The notes under the pieces are model-generated. The model was given only the letters and a program-made list of their open reading frames with translations, was not told where the DNA came from and ran no database searches. From contig JAKSBB010000837.1 of NCBI GenBank assembly GCA_022361315.1, forward strand, positions 1-11,751: a DNA stretch of 11,751 bases, given 5' to 3'. A program made the position numbers and the translations under genes. The DNA comes from Desulfobacterales bacterium. GTDB taxonomy: Bacteria > Desulfobacterota > Desulfobacteria > Desulfobacterales > Desulfobacteraceae. Positions 7,411-11,751 of the stretch are shown in pieces. How positions within the stretch are numbered: the stretch's first letter is position 1; the number at the start of each line of letters is the position of its first letter.

Positions 7411-7432
7411 CAGCTAAATAAAGGCAAAACAG

Positions 7433-7825
7433 ATGGCATTAGAAGAGAATAAAAAATCCACAGATAAAAAACGGTTTTACAGAAAGCGGGTAAGGCTGTT
7501 CAATCTGATTTCAAAGATAAAGCTCTGGCCCTCCCGTACCGGAAGCCTTCACGGCATCCGGACCATTGATATCACAGGTAATCAGGCCAGACTGGTCACC
7601 CATTGCAACAAAGAGTTCGTGATCTCCAACTCCCTGAACTCCAGGGCGGCCAGGTGGCTGCGAAACAAATGGTTCGTTAAGGTCTGCCCGGACTGCCGGG
7701 TACCGGACTGGAAACTTGAGAAGTATTCATCCACCCTGTTCCGCCGGCACCAGGGATCGTTGCTCACAGAAAAAGATCAGGCATCTGGCCAGGCAAAAGA
7801 CCCGGAAAATAATCGGGACTCCTGA
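7433..7825 (+). CDS. pylSn: PylSn, separate tRNA-binding N-terminal domain of pyrrolysyl-tRNA synthetase
   Basis: 130 residues. The core LWPSRTGSLHGIRTIDI (31-47), NSLNSRAARWLRNKWFVKVC (66-85) and CPDCRVPDWKLEKY (85-98) aligns with the N-terminal domain of Methanosarcina PylS (recalled as LWMSRTGTIHKIKHHEV, NSRSSRTARALRHHKYRKTC and CKRCRVSDEDLNKF). That domain binds the T-arm and variable loop of tRNA-Pyl and raises affinity for PylSc. His40, Cys58, Cys85 and Cys88 align with archaeal His/Cys positions and could hold the structural zinc. A basic extension (1-25) precedes the core and a polar tail follows it. The ATG has AAAGG 8 nt upstream. The TGA stop overlaps the pylC ATG by 1 nt (TGATG). 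Finding pylC, pylD and pylSc next to it makes the call firm although the protein is small. Confidence 0.92.
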   Translation: MALEENKKSTDKKRFYRKRVRLFNLISKIKLWPSRTGSLHGIRTIDITGNQARLVTHCNKEFVISNSLNSRAARWLRNKWFVKVCPDCRVPDWKLEKYSSTLFRRHQGSLLTEKDQASGQAKDPENNRDS

Positions 7826-8973
7826 TGCCGGAGATGCAATCCTCACCCACCATAGCCGTCATCGGCGGAAAGCTTCAGGGGACCGAGGCGGTGTACCTGG
7901 CCCGGAAGGCCGGATTCCGTACTCTTCTGATTGATAGACATCCGGATGTCCCTGCCGCAGCCCTCTGCGACAGGCTCCTGGTATTTGATTTCGGTGCGGA
8001 TGGGGTCTATCCGCCGGATGCCGGCCGGCCGGACCTGATTCTGCCGGCCCTGGAAGATGATGCCGTACACTGTCTTGCACGGCGCTGGGCACAGGCCGAG
8101 GATATCCCACTGGCCTTTGACCTGAACGCATATGGTGTGTCCTGTTCCAAGCTGGCCTCAGACCGGCTTTTTCACCGGTTGGGTCTTCCGGCACCTACCC
8201 CCTGGCCCGAGGCCGGGTTCCCCGTGGTGGTCAAACCCGACAATGCCAGCGGCAGTGACGGGGTTGTCATCATCAAAAGCCCGGAAGATATGACGGCCAG
8301 GTTCCCGGACGGCCGGGGCCTCACCGGCATGGTGGCCCAGGAATATGTGGAAGGGCCGTCCTACTCCATCGAGGTGATCGGGACCCCGGGTGCATATACC
8401 CCCCTTCAGGTCACGGATTTAGGCATGGATGAGGCCTACGACTGCAATGCCGTCCGAACCCCCACCGACCTTTCACCAGACCAGGTGAAACACCTTGAAA
8501 ACATGGCCGTGGCCATCGCCGAAACCATTGATCTCAAAGGCATCATGGACCTTGAAGCCATTCTTCACCAGGGACAGCTCAAACTTCTGGAGATCGACGC
8601 CCGTCTGCCCAGCCAGACCCCCATGGCCGTATTCTGGTCCACGGGAATGAATATGGTAGCCATGCTTGCAGACCTCTTTATAAAGGATATCAAACCGGAG
8701 AGGGGCAGGTCTGAAGTCCCGGTACTCATCGAGCATATCCGGGTGACGGGACAAAACATCGCCTTCCTGGGTGAGCATATTATGGCCGGTGACGGCCCGC
8801 TGCACATTGAAACCGGATTTTTCGGTGCGGACGAAGCCGTGACCTCCTGGGGGCCCGGAAAGCATACCTGGGTTGCAACCCTTATCTTCAGGGCGGAGAC
8901 GACAGATGCGCTGGAGGACCGTCGCCGCAACTGCCACCGCAACATCAGGGTTGAACAGGAGCGTATCCAATGA
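7825..8973 (+). CDS. pylC: PylC, 3-methylornithine--L-lysine ligase (ATP-grasp)
   Basis: 382 residues. PylC joins (3R)-3-methyl-D-ornithine to the epsilon-amine of lysine using ATP, the second step of pyrrolysine synthesis. It starts with IAVIGGKLQGTEAVYLARKAG (10-30), nearly the same as archaeal PylC. ATP-grasp features follow: FPVVVKPDNASGSDGV (132-147), AQEYVEG (171-177), AYDCNAV (204-210) and LKGIMDLEAI (237-246) with LLEIDARLPSQTP (254-266), which holds the metal-binding Glu and the substrate-site Arg/Ser. Length is close to the archaeal enzyme (about 360). There is no clear Shine-Dalgarno, so translation is probably coupled to pylSn through the 1-nt overlap; the ATG at 7834 is a less likely start. 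It overlaps pylD by 4 nt (ATGA). Methylornithine must come from PylB, which is not in the window. Confidence 0.96.
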   Translation: MPEMQSSPTIAVIGGKLQGTEAVYLARKAGFRTLLIDRHPDVPAAALCDRLLVFDFGADGVYPPDAGRPDLILPALEDDAVHCLARRWAQAEDIPLAFDLNAYGVSCSKLASDRLFHRLGLPAPTPWPEAGFPVVVKPDNASGSDGVVIIKSPEDMTARFPDGRGLTGMVAQEYVEGPSYSIEVIGTPGAYTPLQVTDLGMDEAYDCNAVRTPTDLSPDQVKHLENMAVAIAETIDLKGIMDLEAILHQGQLKLLEIDARLPSQTPMAVFWSTGMNMVAMLADLFIKDIKPERGRSEVPVLIEHIRVTGQNIAFLGEHIMAGDGPLHIETGFFGADEAVTSWGPGKHTWVATLIFRAETTDALEDRRRNCHRNIRVEQERIQ

Positions 8974-9797
8974 CACGGTTGACCACCGATGATATAACAG
9001 ATATTTCAGCGGGGCTTTCCCGCTACAGTGCGCACTTGGAAAAAGCGACGGGCAGCACCCTCATTGGTATCGCCGCCCATACCTTCGGTGCGGATGAAAC
9101 CATGGTGGTGCGCCGGCTCAAGGAACTGACGATCCGTGTGATTCCCGTCACCGCAGGGCAGGGGATCATCACCGATTTCAGCGACACCGTATCCGCCATC
9201 CTTTCTTATCTGGGCTGCCGGGCACAGGTCTCTGAATTTACAGACGCCTCGGGGATTGCCGATGCCTTTGAGGCCGGAGCCGACGCAGTCATGCTGGCCG
9301 ATGACCACAGGTTTGTGGGGATTCATCTGGGGACGCGGTGTGTGGCGGATAACACAGATCTGACGGGCAGGGTTTATGCCGCCGCCCTGGATTTGATGGC
9401 CGATGGGATACGGGGGAAAAACGCGCTTGTCCTGGGCTGCGGCCCCGTGGGCGAGGCCGGTGCCAGGGAACTGGCAGGCCGGGGCGCATCTCTCCTGCTT
9501 TATGATATTGATCCGGATACCTCACATGGGCTGAAAGCAAGGCTGGACAAAGAGGGGTTCCCGGCCGAAATCCTCCCTGCATTTCCCCCGGTGACAGACG
9601 AATGCTGCTATATTCTGGAGGCCACTCCCGCTGCTGCCGTACTGCCGGACGAGATGGTAACAAAACACCTTTGGGTGGCGGCGCCGGGAGTTCCTTTGGG
9701 GCTGTCGAAAAACGCAGCCCGATTTCTGGAAAACAGCCTGGTCCACGATAAGCTGGAACTGGGCACCGCAGCCATGGCTGTCCGCCTGGTGCTGTAA
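8970..9797 (+). CDS. pylD: PylD, 3-methylornithyl-N6-lysine dehydrogenase (pyrrolysine synthase)
   Basis: 275 residues. PylD uses NAD+ to oxidise the terminal amine of methylornithyl-lysine to an aldehyde, which cyclises spontaneously to the pyrroline ring of pyrrolysine. Recognisable parts are VIPVTAGQGIITDFSDTVSAI (57-77), close to archaeal VVPVTSGEGIISGFSESVKAI; AGADAVMLADD (102-112); the Rossmann loop GCGPVG (156-161) with acidic D179 at the end of the second strand, consistent with NAD preference; and EATPAA (217-222) to APGVPLGL (238-245). The length matches the archaeal enzyme (about 260). AGGAG lies 8 nt upstream of the ATG, within pylC, so it has its own ribosome-binding site as well as the ATGA overlap. 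Stop codon is TAA. Confidence 0.96.
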   Translation: MTRLTTDDITDISAGLSRYSAHLEKATGSTLIGIAAHTFGADETMVVRRLKELTIRVIPVTAGQGIITDFSDTVSAILSYLGCRAQVSEFTDASGIADAFEAGADAVMLADDHRFVGIHLGTRCVADNTDLTGRVYAAALDLMADGIRGKNALVLGCGPVGEAGARELAGRGASLLLYDIDPDTSHGLKARLDKEGFPAEILPAFPPVTDECCYILEATPAAAVLPDEMVTKHLWVAAPGVPLGLSKNAARFLENSLVHDKLELGTAAMAVRLVL

Positions 9798-9829
9798 TCC
9801 CTTTTTCCCATGACGGAGACCTGAACGAG

Positions 9830-10666
9830 ATGGAATGGACAGATACCCAGATCCTCAGATTTAAAGACCTTGGCCTGAACCCCGACGATTTCCCGCCGGC
9901 CTTTGATACCGCTGCAGAACGGAACCAGGCATTTCAGAAGATTGAAAAGCAACAGGTTCAGATTCAACGGATGAAACTGGCTGCCCTCCTGGGCAAGGAT
10001 AAAAAGACACGGATTCAGGCGTTGCGGGATCGTCTGGAGACCGCCTTGTTCGATCTGGGGTTTACCGGGGTGACCACCCCTACCATCATTTCCCGTCAGG
10101 CCCTGCGGCGCATGTCCATCGATTCGGCACACCCCCTGAACAAACAGGTGTTCTGGATCAGTGATAAACAATGCCTGCGGCCCATGCTGGCCCCTAATCT
10201 TTACAGTTTGATGAAGGACTTTTCCAGGTTGAAACAGCGGCCGGTCCGGTTTTTTGAGATCGGTTCCTGCTTCAGAAAAGAGTCCTCCGGCCGGGTACAT
10301 GCCAGTGAATTCACCATGCTCAACCTGGTGGAAATGGGTCTGCCCCTTGAAGACAGGCAATCCCGTCTGGAATTTCTGGCAAAATCAATTATGGCAGCCG
10401 CCCGTATTGAGGACTATGCATTTGAAACCGATGATTCCGAAGTTTACGGCACCACCCTGGATGTGGTGGCAGGTCCGGAGCGTACCGAAGTCTCTTCCGG
10501 TGCCAGCGGTCCCCACCCTCTGGATGCGGAATGGGGGATCAGCGACACCTGGGTGGGTATGGGCTTTGGCCTGGAACGCCTGCTGATGATCTCCCAAGGG
10601 GAAACCTCCATCGGGAAATGGTCCAAAAGCCTTACCAGTCTTGACGGCATTCGCCTGAGAATATAA
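9830..10666 (+). CDS. pylSc: PylSc, catalytic domain of split pyrrolysyl-tRNA synthetase (class II)
   Basis: 278 residues. It activates pyrrolysine and charges the amber-decoding tRNA-Pyl, with PylSn as separate tRNA-binding partner. Class II motifs are visible: motif 2 FFEIGSCFRKESSGRVHASEF (141-161) and motif 3 GMGFGLERLL (243-252, R250). Pocket residues can be matched to M. mazei PylRS: Y125 (Y306) in CLRPMLAPNLY, N165 (N346), V167 (C348), Y206 (Y384) and W241 (W417). Val at the C348 position and Met244 at the A420 position differ from archaea; related bacterial enzymes also vary here. The N-terminus (1-70) is the helical region preceding the catalytic core, and the zinc-type domain is absent, as expected for PylSc. 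GGAG lies 11 nt before the ATG; the gap from pylD is 32 nt. Stop codon is TAA. Confidence 0.96.
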   Translation: MEWTDTQILRFKDLGLNPDDFPPAFDTAAERNQAFQKIEKQQVQIQRMKLAALLGKDKKTRIQALRDRLETALFDLGFTGVTTPTIISRQALRRMSIDSAHPLNKQVFWISDKQCLRPMLAPNLYSLMKDFSRLKQRPVRFFEIGSCFRKESSGRVHASEFTMLNLVEMGLPLEDRQSRLEFLAKSIMAAARIEDYAFETDDSEVYGTTLDVVAGPERTEVSSGASGPHPLDAEWGISDTWVGMGFGLERLLMISQGETSIGKWSKSLTSLDGIRLRI

Positions 10667-10730
10667 GATGTTCCGGAACTGGATTGGGTTAAAATACCAT
10701 AAATTATAGCGTGTTAGTCCCGTAAGAGGT

Positions 10731-11657
10731 GTGTTGAAGAAAAAAAAGAAAACATCTGCCCGGCCCGTTCCCGAAGAGAATGGGGTAATCGTCGCCCACT
10801 ACGGCATTGCCGTTGAAGTTTTGTTTGATTCGGGAGTACGTCGAAAAGTCAAGGTCAAGCGCAATTCCGGGCATGTGGTCGGGGACAGGGTCGGTGTGCG
10901 GGAACACCGTCTTTCGCGGGCACCCCGGCGCACCGAACTCAGCCGCCGGGACTCCCGGGGCAGTGTCCGGGTGGTGGGCGCAAATCTGGACGTGGTGGGC
11001 ATTGTGGTGTCTCCGTTACCGAAACCCACACCGGGCTATATCGACCAGGCCATTGTTTGTGCCCGTCAGGCAGACCTCACACCTGTTTTGGTGATCAATA
11101 AATCCGATCTTGACGACGCTCCGGCGTTTATCGATACCATTCGCTCCGTTTACGACGACATTCTGGACATGTTTGTGGTCAGTGCCCTGACCGGTGACGG
11201 ACTGGAACGCCTGACCGGATGGCTGGGAGAAGGCAGAAGGGGTTTTTTCGTGGGGGTATCGGGGGTGGGGAAGAGCAGTCTGCTCAATGCCATATGTCCG
11301 ACCCTGGATCTGGGGGTGGGAGAAATTTATGAGGCTGGGGGCAGGGGGTGCAACAAAACCACGGTGTCCACCCTGCATCTGTTGCCCACCGGGGGAGAGC
11401 TGGTGGATACCCCGGGGTTTAACGAGTTCGGCCTGGTGGATATCACCGCAGATACCCTGGCAGACGTTTTTCCGGGATTTGAACCCGTACCTCCGGGTGC
11501 CTGCCGCTTCCGGAACTGCCGCCACCGTACCGAACCCGGGTGTGCCGTAAGGCAGATGATCAAAGCGGGGGAGATTCTTCAGGAACGTTACGATGCGTAT
11601 ATCCACACCCTTGATCTGGTTGAGCAGGGTGATGCACGGTTCCATATCCGGCGTTAA
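10731..11657 (+). CDS. rsgA: RsgA, small ribosomal subunit biogenesis GTPase (circularly permuted)
   Basis: 308 residues. RsgA binds late 30S precursors and uses GTP hydrolysis in subunit maturation. Domains in order: OB fold (about 16-92), circularly permuted GTPase with G4 NKSD (123-126) before G1 GVSGVGKSS (175-183) and G3 DTPGF (226-230), then the zinc finger C258-x4-C263-x-H265-x5-C271. The usual switch I GRHTT is replaced by GRGCNKTT (204-211), so the canonical histidine is missing or displaced. Length is somewhat below the common 290-350 range midpoint but complete. The annotated start is GTG at 10731; the TTG at 10734 has better spacing from AAGAGG and could be the true start. It follows pylSc by 64 nt on the same strand, without a terminator in between, so read-through from the pyl operon is possible. 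Stop codon is TAA. Confidence 0.92.
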   Translation: MLKKKKKTSARPVPEENGVIVAHYGIAVEVLFDSGVRRKVKVKRNSGHVVGDRVGVREHRLSRAPRRTELSRRDSRGSVRVVGANLDVVGIVVSPLPKPTPGYIDQAIVCARQADLTPVLVINKSDLDDAPAFIDTIRSVYDDILDMFVVSALTGDGLERLTGWLGEGRRGFFVGVSGVGKSSLLNAICPTLDLGVGEIYEAGGRGCNKTTVSTLHLLPTGGELVDTPGFNEFGLVDITADTLADVFPGFEPVPPGACRFRNCRHRTEPGCAVRQMIKAGEILQERYDAYIHTLDLVEQGDARFHIRR

Positions 11658-11673
11658 ATGCCGGGGCTATATA

Positions 11674-11695
11674 ACTTCGGTGCGCAGCCGATAGT
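11674..11695 (+). terminator. Weak hairpin after rsgA, possible transcription end
   Basis: ACTTCGG, a 7-nt loop, then CCGATAGT, which pairs with one bulged T. Only a short T-rich stretch (ATTTGTC) follows. A second small hairpin, CCGGC/GCCGG (11648-11664), spans the rsgA stop codon. Neither is a convincing intrinsic terminator. Confidence 0.2.
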
Positions 11696-11751
11696 ATTTG
11701 TCTGGCACCGGACGAATATGGTACACTAACTCCCGCATAATAAAACTTTAA

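Noticed and set aside
7400..7425. Possible tRNA-Pyl fragment around GACAGCTAAATAAAGG, because it contains CTAAA.
   Set aside because: The anticodon loop should read CTCTAAA and be closed by a stem. No stem, acceptor arm or T-arm can be drawn around this site.
9608..10360. 250-codon minus-strand ORF opposite pylD and pylSc.
   Set aside because: Antisense shadow; the plus strand carries two firmly recognised genes.
10684..10710. Candidate rsgA promoter TTGGGT-15-TATAGC.
   Set aside because: Spacer too short and both hexamers weak; not enough to list as a feature.
11667..11738. 23-codon minus-strand ORF (begins MRELVYHIRPVPDKYY) ending in TAG; read through the TAG it joins a long frame antisense to rsgA.
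   Set aside because: No ribosome-binding site and a TAA just upstream. The continuation is a shadow of the rsgA coding strand. A stray gene end is possible but unsupported.

Overview
The window most likely comes from a mesophilic anaerobic Desulfobacterota bacterium (a Desulfobacterales-type sulfate reducer or relative). That is an inference from a bacterial pyrrolysine gene set with split synthetase genes, a SulP anion transporter, Cache-GGDEF signalling and moderately high GC. No rRNA or other taxonomic marker is present. All identifications rest on motifs and remembered family sequences, not on searches.

Layout. 1-120 (+) is the C-terminal end of an EAL-domain protein. 129-2121 (-) holds a permease of the ArsP/DUF318 (PF03773) class followed by an EamA/DMT transporter, probably co-transcribed. 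The permease is driven by a perfect consensus sigma-70 promoter that sits between two matching inverted repeats, which look like operators of a metal- or metalloid-sensing repressor. A separate 16-bp perfect palindrome lies between these and a SixA-type phosphohistidine phosphatase gene (2327-2821, +). Convergent to it is a lysine-rich DUF2058 gene (2841-3335, -). Then come a membrane diguanylate cyclase with a periplasmic double Cache sensor (3583-5391, +) and a SulP transporter with a STAS domain and an unusual five-cysteine tail (5512-7326, +).

The centrepiece is 7338-10666 (+): a promoter, a structured leader and four genes pylSn-pylC-pylD-pylSc. PylC ligates 3-methylornithine to lysine and PylD oxidises the product so that it cyclises to pyrrolysine. 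PylSc (catalytic) and PylSn (tRNA-binding) are the two separate halves of the pyrrolysyl-tRNA synthetase that is one polypeptide in Methanosarcina. The first three genes overlap by 1 and 4 nt, so they form a tight translational unit. The window has neither pylB (methylornithine synthase) nor an evident pylT (amber-decoding tRNA), and no methylamine methyltransferase gene. The system must be completed from elsewhere in the genome if it works. The gene order, with PylSn first and PylSc last and no pylB in between, differs from the pylSc-B-C-D-pylSn order I recall for Desulfitobacterium.

Downstream, 10731-11657 (+) encodes the ribosome-assembly GTPase RsgA with an atypical switch I. The last ~90 nt hold only weak hairpins. 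No mobile element, CRISPR array, rRNA or tRNA was recognised.
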